Source of the DNA: a bacterium
Lineage (GTDB): Bacteria; Desulfobacterota; Binatia; DP-6
Direction: 5' to 3'
Assembly: GCA_026129405.1 (NCBI GenBank)
Contig: JAHCID010000001.1
Span: forward strand, 1,519,237-1,583,236
Length of the DNA stretch: 64,000 nucleotides
Shown in pieces: positions 15,882 through 23,542 of this stretch (its first letter is position 1; every line of letters starts with the position of its first letter). The notes below the pieces were generated by a model. The model worked only from the letters and a program-made list of their open reading frames with translations, was not told where the DNA came from and did not search any database. A program made the position numbers and the translations under genes.

Positions 15882-17876
15882 ATGACCTCGACTCGTCGCT
15901 CCGCCAGCCGCTCCCGCACGCTCGCCGTACTCATCGCTGCCGGTCTGGCATGCAGCGGACTCGTGGATGCGGCCGCGGATACGATGCCCGCTCGGGATGA
16001 GCCGCCGGCCGCCGACCGGCAGCCACTCAGCGTCGCGATGGTGACGGTGGGCGATGCCGGCAATGCGGCGGACCCGCCCACGGGCCGGGGTCGCGTCGAC
16101 TACGCCTACCGGATTGCCACGCTCGACGTCACGATCGCCGAGTACGTCGCCTTTCTGAACGCGGTCGCCAAGCGAGATCCCCACCGCCTCTACAACGAAC
16201 GCATGGCCACCGACCTCCTGGTCGCCGGTATCCGCCGCTCCGGCAAGCCCGGCCGGTACATCTACGACGTCATCGGACCGAGCGGGCCGGCGCAGAGCGC
16301 GGCCGCCACCCCCGGCAATCGGCCGGTCACCTACGTCAGCTGGTACGATGCCGCCCGCTTCGCCAACTGGATGGCGAACGGCCAGCCCGAGGGACGGCAG
16401 AACAAGAGGACCACGGAAGACGGGGCCTACAAGCTCCGTGGCCGACGCGTGAAGCGAGGCATGGCGGTCGCGAGGAACGCCATCAACCCCAATACCGGCG
16501 AGGCGCCGGCGTACTACGTCCCGAGCGAAGACGAGTGGTACAAGGCCGCCTACTACGATCCCGGCCTCGGCGACGGCGCGGGCGGCTACACTTTGTACGC
16601 CACGCAGAGCGATACCGCTCCCGGGAACGTCGCGGGGGGCGGGCCGAACCTCGCCAACTACACCGCCCGGGGCCTGTTCGCGCTCACCCAGGTCCTCAGC
16701 CTCGACCTGAACCAGAGCTACCTGACGGACGTCGGCGCGTTCCGCCGCAGCGTCGGCCCCCATGGCACCTTCGATCAGAATGGCGGCGTGTGGGAATGGA
16801 CCGACATGGACGGCAGTCGGAGTCCGATCCGCATCATTCGCGGCGGGGGCTGGACCTCGTTCTACACCTACCTGCAATCGACGTATCGCCTGGGCAACGT
16901 CGCCCAGACCGCGAGCTCGAACGCCGGGTTCCGGCTCGCCAGCTCGGTCCCTCCCTCGCCGTCCGACGGGTATGCGCTGGTCGAGGTCGGCCATCCCGGC
17001 AACCGGGAGGACCGCACCGGCTTCGGTCGCGTGGATCAGACCTTCTGGATCGGCACCTACGAGGTGACCATCGGCCAGTACGTCGAGTTCCTGAACGCGG
17101 TCGCCGCCGCCGATCCCTACGGTCTCTACGACCAGCAGATGGCGCTGGTGGCGAATAGCGCCGGCATCCAGCGAAGCGGCGCTTCCGGCGCCTACGTCTA
17201 CGCCCCGATCGACAATTTCGGCGACAGCTCGGCGCGTCCCATCACCTACGTGTCCTGGTTCGATGCCGCGCGCTTCGCGAACTGGATGGCCAACGGGCGG
17301 CCGCGCGGGAGTCAGAGCGGCGTCACCACCGAGGACGGCGCCTATGCCCTCGACGGCGCCACCACCGGCGAGGCGATTCCGCTTCGCTCCATCAATCCGA
17401 ATACGGGAGCCGCACCGACGTTCTCGATCCCCACGGAAGACCAGTGGTACAAGGCCGCCTACTTCAGCCCCCGCTTGAGGTGCGGTCGCGGCGGCTACTA
17501 CCTCTACGCCACCCGCAGCAACGAGGTGCCCGGGAATCAGATCGGCGACGGCACCAACGACGCCAACTACATCGACGACTACTCGGGAACCTTCTTCTAC
17601 TCGGTCACCCAGTCGCGGCAGATCGACCCGGGGCAGAACTACCTGTTCGATGTGGGCAGCTTCACGGGCACGCGGAGCCACTACGGGCTCTTCGATCAGG
17701 CTGGCGCCGTGTACCAGTGGAACGACCTGGACGGCGCCACCGGCCCCTCTCGCGGGATTCGGGGAGGCTTCTGGTTCGCCGGTTCCATCTCCATCCAGAG
17801 CCTCAACTTCGCCCAGGTGGCGCCCGACCGGGAAGAGAACGACACCGGCATTCGGCTGGCGGGACCGGCGAGCTAG
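15882..17876 (+). CDS. secreted tandem FGE/SUMF1-fold protein lacking the catalytic cysteines
   Basis: A 664-residue protein with a signal peptide (residues 1-30) and AAGGGA just before the ATG. Two formylglycine-generating-enzyme-type C-lectin domains follow, about residues 50-355 and 370-664. Both show the family landmarks: RPVTYVSWYDAARFANWM, PSEDEWYKAAYYDP, GVWEWTD in the first, and matching ITYVSWFDAARF and TEDQWYKAAYF in the second. The strand carrying the copper-binding catalytic cysteines reads IRGGGWTSFYTYLQ and IRGGFWFAGSISIQ, without Cys, so true FGE activity is unlikely. It may be a binding or structural version. A sulfatase that needs formylglycine lies nearby. Confidence 0.85.
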   Translation: MTSTRRSASRSRTLAVLIAAGLACSGLVDAAADTMPARDEPPAADRQPLSVAMVTVGDAGNAADPPTGRGRVDYAYRIATLDVTIAEYVAFLNAVAKRDPHRLYNERMATDLLVAGIRRSGKPGRYIYDVIGPSGPAQSAAATPGNRPVTYVSWYDAARFANWMANGQPEGRQNKRTTEDGAYKLRGRRVKRGMAVARNAINPNTGEAPAYYVPSEDEWYKAAYYDPGLGDGAGGYTLYATQSDTAPGNVAGGGPNLANYTARGLFALTQVLSLDLNQSYLTDVGAFRRSVGPHGTFDQNGGVWEWTDMDGSRSPIRIIRGGGWTSFYTYLQSTYRLGNVAQTASSNAGFRLASSVPPSPSDGYALVEVGHPGNREDRTGFGRVDQTFWIGTYEVTIGQYVEFLNAVAAADPYGLYDQQMALVANSAGIQRSGASGAYVYAPIDNFGDSSARPITYVSWFDAARFANWMANGRPRGSQSGVTTEDGAYALDGATTGEAIPLRSINPNTGAAPTFSIPTEDQWYKAAYFSPRLRCGRGGYYLYATRSNEVPGNQIGDGTNDANYIDDYSGTFFYSVTQSRQIDPGQNYLFDVGSFTGTRSHYGLFDQAGAVYQWNDLDGATGPSRGIRGGFWFAGSISIQSLNFAQVAPDREENDTGIRLAGPAS

Positions 17877-18079
17877 ACGGCCGCGCGGTCCGGCATTGCG
17901 CGTCCTCGCCGAAAATGTCCTCTCGGCCGACGTCGTAGCGATGCCGATTGGTCTCCTCCTTTGGGCACGAAGAGAGAGCGGGTCCGCGCCGACGGCGGAA
18001 AGGACGACCGCGCCCCGCTCGGAGCCGCCCACGCGCGACACACCTTGCGGCCTCGCCGCGAACCCGCCACACCAGCCGC

Positions 18080-18364
18080 ATGCCCATCGCGCGCAACGCT
18101 GCCGGACGACTGCACCTCCAGCTCGGGGACGGTGCCAGCCCGCAGGGCATCCTCGACACGCTCGTCTCCGCGTTCGATGCGCGGCCGGGGACGCGGTCGG
18201 CGCAGCCGCAGGCGGGGTGGCAGGAGCTGCGGATCGGTGGCTACCGCTTCACGATGGACTGGGACCGCTGGAAGGGGTGCGGCATCGCGAGCGAGGAGCC
18301 GGCCGGCGACGAGACGCTGCGGCGGATCGCGGCGTGGTTTCAGGAGGATCGAGAGGTCTGGTGA
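18080..18364 (+). CDS. small hypothetical protein
   Basis: A 94-residue protein starting MPIARNAAGRLHLQLGDGAS. It has no signal peptide and a Trp-rich centre (GWQELRIGGYRFTMDWDRW). The end is acidic and helical (DETLRRIAAWFQEDREVW). Codon use and composition look genuine. No family is recognised. The open frame extends upstream to 17948, but that part is Arg-rich and implausible, so the ATG at 18080 is preferred. Neighbours give no clue. Confidence 0.5.
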   Translation: MPIARNAAGRLHLQLGDGASPQGILDTLVSAFDARPGTRSAQPQAGWQELRIGGYRFTMDWDRWKGCGIASEEPAGDETLRRIAAWFQEDREVW

Positions 18365-18435
18365 CGAGGCACTTCGCGCGTCACGTGGGCGCGCCTCGGC
18401 GCGGGAACGTGACGTCGCGTGCGCCGACGAACGTC

Positions 18436-18772
18436 GCCATCGCCGCGCCATCATGCGGTCGCGGTCGCGCGCGAAGCGCCGCCGCCAGTGCGGGAACCAG
18501 CGCGTCGGGATCACCGACGCGTCGTGCGTCCAGTGCTCGAACCGCGAGCGGCGCCGCTCGACGAGGGTGCGCAGGTGCTCCGGATGGTACGCGTCGCGCC
18601 GCGCGTGCAGCGTCAGATGGTGCGCACGCTCGACGACGTTGATGGTGTCGAGCTGGACGAAGCCGAGCCGCTCGACGAGCCGCTGCAGCCACGCGGGCGT
18701 CGTGCGGGCGGTGGGATCGTCGAGCAGGCCCTGCGCGCCGAGGAGCAGGCGGCGCGCTACTGCACCTTCCAC
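18436..18772 (-). pseudogene. truncated YcaQ-type winged-helix DNA glycosylase (N-terminal fragment)
   Basis: From a GTG at 18772, overlapping the sulfatase 3' end, the minus strand encodes ARRLLLGAQGLLD, then LVERLGFVQLDTINVV, ERAHHLTLHARRD and RFEHWTHDASVIP. This matches the N-terminus of YcaQ/DUF1006 (HTH_42) proteins, which process interstrand DNA crosslinks. After RRRFARDRDRMM the sequence loses similarity and runs into low-quality Arg/Ser-rich frame, so about three quarters of the usual near-400-residue protein is missing. Confidence 0.6.
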
Positions 18773-21051
18773 GCCCGCCTGGCCTCGGCCTCGCGATCGA
18801 CGACCGGCGCGCCCGAGACGTCGATCGTCACCTCGTGCAGCAGGCCGGTGAAGCGGAACGGCGCCGCGTAGCGCTCGCTCACCGGCGTACCGTCGTCGTA
18901 GCCGCAGCACAGGCCTTCGCCGTGGAGCGCGAAGCGGAACGGGGCCGTCTTCCTCATGTCGGCGGTGCCGGCGGCGGCGCCGTCGACGAGCAGCGTCGCC
19001 TGCATGCCGAGACCGCGCGTCGGCACGACGTCGACGCTGACCAGGTGTCGGCCCGGCGCGAGCGGCTGGCTCGACACCGTCGTCTCCGTCACGCCGGCGA
19101 AGTTGTAGGTGTAGTGCGCGCGTCCGTCCTGCAGGTAGAGCGCGAAGCCGCCGAAGCGGCCGCCCTGGGCGAGCAGCACGCCCTCGGCGCCGGCGGGCGG
19201 CAGCTCGACGCGCGCGACGATCGTGTGCGGGCGCAGCTTCAGCGACGGCGCCAGCTCCTCGGGCAGCGCCGCCGCGCCCGGCCGCAGCACGAGGCGATCG
19301 CTCGGCGGCACGACGGGCGGGCGGCCCTGGCCGAGCGCGCGCATCGACTGGAGGGGCAGGGCGCCGTAGCGGTTCGCCTCGCGGAACCAGAGATCCTGGA
19401 GCGCCTTCAGCTTCTCCGGGTGCTCCGCGGCGAGGTCGCGGCACTCGGACGGGTCCTCGGCGACGTGGTACAGCTCCCAGCGGTCCTCGTCGGGATGGCG
19501 GAACGGATCGTCGCCCGGCTCGTAGGGGAAGAAGGCGTGGAACGTCACCGCCTTCCAACCCTCGTGGTAGAGCGCGCGGCAGGCGAACTGCTCATAGTAC
19601 TGCGTCGTGCGGTGCTCGGGCGCGTTCGCGTCGGCGAGCGACGGCAGCAGGCTGCGGCCCGCCACCGGCTCCTGCGCGACGCCGTGCAGCGTCTCGGGCA
19701 TGGCGACGCCGGCGGCGTCGAGGATCGTCGCACCGACGTCGACTGCGTGCACGTACTGATGGCGCACGGCGCCCGGGTCGGGGATCTTCGGCCAGCGCAC
19801 GATGAGCGGATCGCCGATGCCGCCCTCGTGCGTCTCGCGCTTCCAGCGCCGGAAGGGCGTGTTGCCGGCGAACGCCCACCCCCACGGGTAGTGACCGTAG
19901 GTCGCAGGTCCGCCGAGCTCGCCCAGCAGCTCCATGGTGCGCGCGGTGTCGTGCGGCAGGCCGTTGAAGATGAAGTTCTCGTTGAACGTGCCGTGCGGCC
20001 CGCCCTCGGCGCTGGCGCCGTTGTCGGAGAGCAGCACGACGAGGGTGTTGGCGAGGTCGCCGCTGGCTTCGAGGCCGCCCAGCAGGCGGCCGACGTGATG
20101 GTCGGTGTGCGAGAGGAAGCCCGCGAACACCTCCATCATGCGCGCGTACGCCCGCCGCTCCTCGGCGGAGAGCGCCGCCCAGTCCTGCACCCACGACGGC
20201 CGTGGCGACAGCGTCGTCCCGGGCGGGATGATCCCCATCGCGAGCTGGCGTTCGTGGACGCGGGCGCGCCACGCGTCCCAGCCGTCGTCGAAGGCGCCGC
20301 GGTAGCGGTCGATCCACGCGCGCGGCGCCTGGTGCGGGGCGTGCATCGCGCCGAGCGCGAGGTAGGTGAAGAAGGGCTTCGTCGGGTCGGCGGCGCGGAG
20401 GTCGTTCACCATGCCGAGGGTGCGATCGATCAGATCCTCGGTGAGGTGGTAGCCGTCGGGGGGGACGAAGTGGATCGGCGTGTTGTCGACCACGAGGTCG
20501 GGGAAGAACTGGTTCGTCTCGCCGCCGAGGAAGCCGTAGAAGCGCTCGAAGCCCTGGCCGAGCGGCCAGCGCTCGCGCGACGCCGCGGCGTGCGTCTCGT
20601 CGGCCGGGGCGAGGTGCCACTTGCCGACCGCCATCGTCGCCCAGCCGTGCTGGCGCAGCACCTCGGAGACGAAGCCGCACGAGCGCGGGATGCGGCCGTT
20701 GAAGCCGGGAAAGCCCATCGCCATGTCGGCGATGCCGCCCATCGCGCAGGTGTGGTGGTTGCGGCCGGTGAGCAGGCAGGCGCGCGTCGGCGAGCACATC
20801 GCCGTGGTGTGGAAGCTGCGATAGCGGACGCCGGCGGCGGCGAGGGCGTCGAAGCTCGGCGTCGCGATGTCCGAGCCGTAGCACCCGAGCTGCGCGAAAC
20901 CGACGTCGTCGAGCACCACGACGAGGACGTTCGGGGCGCCGGCGGGGGCGCGGCGCGCGACCGGCCACGCGGGCTCGGAGTCGGCGAGCGTCAGACCCAC
21001 GCGGCCGGGGAAGGCGTCGTCGTCGTGATAGGTGCGGGGAGCGTCGGACAT
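18757..21051 (-). CDS. type I arylsulfatase (formylglycine-dependent)
   Basis: A 764-residue protein from the ATG at 21051 (an ATG three codons earlier at 21060 is also possible). LDDVG (residues 48-52) supplies metal-binding Asp residues. MCSPTRACLLTGR carries the CxPxR motif whose Cys86 is converted to formylglycine. VGKWHL and LSDNGASAEGG are further active-site blocks. The length and long C-terminal region match large AtsA/AtsD-like arylsulfatases. No signal peptide is evident, so it may be cytoplasmic or exported otherwise. It is divergent from an AraC regulator. The nearby FGE-fold protein lacks cysteines, so maturation needs another enzyme. Confidence 0.9.
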   Translation of the reverse strand: MSDAPRTYHDDDAFPGRVGLTLADSEPAWPVARRAPAGAPNVLVVVLDDVGFAQLGCYGSDIATPSFDALAAAGVRYRSFHTTAMCSPTRACLLTGRNHHTCAMGGIADMAMGFPGFNGRIPRSCGFVSEVLRQHGWATMAVGKWHLAPADETHAAASRERWPLGQGFERFYGFLGGETNQFFPDLVVDNTPIHFVPPDGYHLTEDLIDRTLGMVNDLRAADPTKPFFTYLALGAMHAPHQAPRAWIDRYRGAFDDGWDAWRARVHERQLAMGIIPPGTTLSPRPSWVQDWAALSAEERRAYARMMEVFAGFLSHTDHHVGRLLGGLEASGDLANTLVVLLSDNGASAEGGPHGTFNENFIFNGLPHDTARTMELLGELGGPATYGHYPWGWAFAGNTPFRRWKRETHEGGIGDPLIVRWPKIPDPGAVRHQYVHAVDVGATILDAAGVAMPETLHGVAQEPVAGRSLLPSLADANAPEHRTTQYYEQFACRALYHEGWKAVTFHAFFPYEPGDDPFRHPDEDRWELYHVAEDPSECRDLAAEHPEKLKALQDLWFREANRYGALPLQSMRALGQGRPPVVPPSDRLVLRPGAAALPEELAPSLKLRPHTIVARVELPPAGAEGVLLAQGGRFGGFALYLQDGRAHYTYNFAGVTETTVSSQPLAPGRHLVSVDVVPTRGLGMQATLLVDGAAAGTADMRKTAPFRFALHGEGLCCGYDDGTPVSERYAAPFRFTGLLHEVTIDVSGAPVVDREAEARRAWKVQ

Positions 21052-21060
21052 GGGCGGCAT

Positions 21061-21535
21061 GGTGGCCCAGGCCCTCCGTCCCGTCCAGGGATCGGCAGGT
21101 CGTGCGCCCGCGGCGGGCGGCCGCGCGCCGCGCCGCTGCTCCCGCTCGCGCGCCGGTGCCGGCGATGCGGCTCGCGCGCGTGCGCGTGGGCGCACCGGCT
21201 TCCGAGATCGGGGACGCCATCGCCCGTGCCATTGCCATCGGCGAGAACCGCGAAGCGCAAAGCCGATCCAGACGAGCGCAAGATCGTTCAAGCCGCGACG
21301 GCGCCGGTCGTGTATGCGGACGCTACCGTCGGTCATGGTCGTGCTCCGCTGCCTCGCGTTTTCACCGCGCCCGTTCGCGCGCATCGTGTCGCGCGACGCC
21401 GTGCACGCCGCGACGACGGCGTGCGCGCGGCGCCCACGATCTTGCGGACGGCGTCGCGATGTGATCGGGGCGACGCCGGGACACGACGACGGTCGTGTGG
21501 CATGTACGTTGCTCGGCTCCCGTCCGGAGAGACCC
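21061..21535 (+). promoter_or_regulatory. divergent intergenic region between sulfatase and AraC regulator
   Basis: About 475 bases separate the two divergent starts. No coding frame is convincing here. The stretch must hold promoters for both the sulfatase and the AraC-cytochrome operon, and a GGAGAG ribosome site lies just before the AraC ATG. I could not pick out an operator or -35/-10 pair with confidence. Confidence 0.4.
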
Positions 21536-22381
21536 ATGCTAGGGCGAGCGCAGGAGAGCCAGGACGAGTCGGGGCATCTCGATGCCGGGATCGCGATCGC
21601 GCGGACGACGCGCGCGTCGTCCGCGGGGTGGTCCGACGCGCATCTCGTCTTGGTGAACACCGGAGCGGCGCTGTCCCTCTGGGAGCGCGACGGCCGGCGC
21701 TGGCGATCGCGTCGGCTGGCGCGCGGCGAGGTCAGCATTCTTCCGGCCCCCCGGAGCGCGGTGCGGTGGCAGGGGGCGCAGGGCCTCGTCGCCATCACGG
21801 CGACGCCGGCGGCGTTGCGGCGCCTGGCGGTCGACGCCGGACGCGCGGGCGGCCTCGCACCGGTGCGTCGCACGCGCGACCCCATCCTGCTCGGGCTCGC
21901 GCGCGTGTTCCTTCTCGGGGAGGAGGAGTCGGGCGACGACGGCGGCTACGGCGCCGCGCTCGGGCGGGCGATGGCCCTCCATCTCGTGCGCCGGTACGGC
22001 GCCGCGGCCGCGACGCCGCGCGCCGACCTCGACCCGGTGATCCGACGGGCGTTGGACTACGTCGAGGCCAACCTGTCGCGGTCGCTGCGGCTGGCCGACC
22101 TGGCGCGCGTCGCGGTCCTCTCCCCGTACCACTTCGCCCGGCGCTTCAAGGCTGCCCTCGGCGTGACGCCGCACGAATGGGTGATGCAGCGGCGCGTCGC
22201 GCGCGCGGCGCATCTGCTCGAGGGCACGCCCGGGCCGTCGCTGGCGCACGTCGCCGTGCTGGTCGGCTTCGCGGATCAGAGCCACTTCACGCGGCAGTTC
22301 CGTCGCCACGTCGGCACCACGCCGCGCCGTTTCCTCGCCGCCCGCGTCGCCCGGGCTCGGGACGCCGAGGCCACGGCGTGA
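21536..22381 (+). CDS. AraC-family transcriptional regulator
   Basis: A 281-residue protein with GGAGAG four bases before the ATG. Residues 1-165 form a divergent, cupin-like ligand or sensing domain with no recognisable motif. Residues 180-281 hold the AraC double helix-turn-helix: SLRLADLARVAVLSPYHFAR, FKAALGVTPHEWV, then LAHVAVLVGFADQSHFTRQF and HVGTTPRRFL. Its stop codon overlaps the GTG of the tetraheme cytochrome gene by 4 bases. It is therefore translated together with the electron-transfer operon and probably regulates it, the divergent sulfatase gene, or both. The signal is unknown. Confidence 0.88.
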   Translation: MLGRAQESQDESGHLDAGIAIARTTRASSAGWSDAHLVLVNTGAALSLWERDGRRWRSRRLARGEVSILPAPRSAVRWQGAQGLVAITATPAALRRLAVDAGRAGGLAPVRRTRDPILLGLARVFLLGEEESGDDGGYGAALGRAMALHLVRRYGAAAATPRADLDPVIRRALDYVEANLSRSLRLADLARVAVLSPYHFARRFKAALGVTPHEWVMQRRVARAAHLLEGTPGPSLAHVAVLVGFADQSHFTRQFRRHVGTTPRRFLAARVARARDAEATA

Positions 22382-23025
22382 CGCCGCCGTCGGGGCCGCT
22401 GTTCGCCTCGCCGCCCGTCGAGCCGGCGGTGGCGTGGGCGCAGATCCTGCCGCTCGCCTTCGCGCTGCCGGCGGCGGCGATCCTCTTCTGGGGCCTCGTG
22501 CGCGGGCGCCTGCCGCCGGCGACCGCGCTCGCGGGCGTCGTCCTGCTGCCCGCCGCCGCCTACGGGCTCGGTGCGCTCATGCTCCTCGAAGGCTCGAAGG
22601 ACGTCCGCTTCTGCGGCTCGTGCCACGTGATGACGCCGATCGTCGCGAGCCTGTCCGACGCCGACAACGGCTCGCTCGCGGCGATCCACTACACCCGCGG
22701 CCTCGTTCCCACCGACCAGGCCTGCTACGTCTGCCACAGCGGCTACGGCATCTGGGGCACGTTCGACGCGAAGCGCGCCGGCGTCATGCACATGCTTCGC
22801 ACCGTGACCGGCCGCTACACGCTGCCGATCTCGCTGCACGCGCCGTTCGACATCGACTCGTGCCTCGGCTGCCATGCCGGCGCGGCCAGCTTCCGCGGCG
22901 TCGAGGCGCACCAGGATCCGGACCTGCAGAAGGCGCTGCTCGACGGCAGCATGTCCTGCACCGGTGCCTGCCATCCGGGGGCGCACCCGGCCGAGGCCCT
23001 CACGGGCGGAGGGCCGGTGTCGTGA
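22378..23025 (+). CDS. NapC/NirT-type membrane-anchored tetraheme cytochrome c
   Basis: A 215-residue protein starting at a GTG overlapping the regulator stop. Two N-terminal hydrophobic helices (residues about 20-40 and 50-70) precede four heme sites: CGSCH (79), CYVCH (116), CLGCH (162) and a non-canonical CTGACH (194-199), a CX3CH site. FCGSCHVM followed by a Met resembles the quinol-linked heme I of NrfH/NapC proteins. Such proteins oxidise menaquinol and pass electrons to periplasmic cytochromes, so this is the likely inner-membrane entry point of the downstream conduit. The fourth site may need special maturation. Confidence 0.85.
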   Translation: MTPPSGPLFASPPVEPAVAWAQILPLAFALPAAAILFWGLVRGRLPPATALAGVVLLPAAAYGLGALMLLEGSKDVRFCGSCHVMTPIVASLSDADNGSLAAIHYTRGLVPTDQACYVCHSGYGIWGTFDAKRAGVMHMLRTVTGRYTLPISLHAPFDIDSCLGCHAGAASFRGVEAHQDPDLQKALLDGSMSCTGACHPGAHPAEALTGGGPVS

Positions 23026-23204
23026 TCCGCCTCGTCTGCATCCTCACGCTCGTCGCGCTCGGCGCGCTCGTCCTCCTCGTGCTGCGCGAGGACGGCGGCA
23101 GCGCCATCGTGTTCTCGTTCGTCGGCTGTCCCGCGCTCGCCGCGGCGATGGGGCTCTACGCGCTCCATCGCCTGCGCAGCGGCGCGCCTCCACCCCTGCG
23201 CTGA
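23022..23204 (+). CDS. small two-helix membrane protein
   Basis: A 60-residue protein starting at a GTG that overlaps the tetraheme stop by 4 bases. Two hydrophobic stretches (LVCILTLVALGALVLLVL and VFSFVGCPALAAAMGLYAL) are separated by a short charged loop, with a basic Pro-rich tail. There are no heme or metal motifs. Its coupling to the cytochrome genes suggests an accessory or assembly subunit of the membrane module. No family is recognised. Confidence 0.6.
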   Translation: MIRLVCILTLVALGALVLLVLREDGGSAIVFSFVGCPALAAAMGLYALHRLRSGAPPPLR

Positions 23205-23222
23205 TCGGAAAGGAGTCCTCGC

Positions 23223-23534
23223 ATGCGTCGTTCCATCCTGCTTCCTCTGGCGTTCGTCGTCGCGACCGCCGCCGCGGCCGTCGCCGCCGACGGTGCGGCC
23301 GTCTACAAGCAGCATTGCGCCAGCTGCCACGGCGAGACCGGCAAGGCCGACACGCCGGCGGGCAAGGCGCTGAAGGCGCCGGCGCTCGCCGGCGACGCCA
23401 CCGTCGCCGGCATGAGCGACGCGGACCTGCAGGCGAAGATCGAGGGCAACGCGAAGCACCAATCCTTCGTCAAGAAGCTGTCGGCCGACGACGTGAGCGC
23501 GGTCGCCACATACGTGAAGGGCCTCGCCCAGTAG
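23223..23534 (+). CDS. small monoheme cytochrome c (periplasmic)
   Basis: A 103-residue protein with a strong ribosome site (GGAAAGGAG) and a signal peptide (residues 1-22). A class I cytochrome c fold with CASCH at 32-36 follows. The C-terminal helix KLSADDVSAVATYVKGL is typical of small c5/c6-like carriers. The usual MPxF distal-ligand segment is not present; KHQSF (His79) sits where the sixth ligand would be expected, so a His or Met64 ligand is possible. It probably shuttles electrons across the periplasm between the tetraheme protein and the multiheme cytochromes. Confidence 0.88.
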   Translation: MRRSILLPLAFVVATAAAAVAADGAAVYKQHCASCHGETGKADTPAGKALKAPALAGDATVAGMSDADLQAKIEGNAKHQSFVKKLSADDVSAVATYVKGLAQ

Positions 23535-23542
23535 GACGCGTC

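Noticed and set aside
18835..22377. Very long open plus-strand frame antisense to the arylsulfatase
   Set aside because: Composition is Arg/Ala/Glu-rich without motifs; it mirrors the real sulfatase codons on the other strand. Only its 3' part (the tetraheme cytochrome from 22378) is real.
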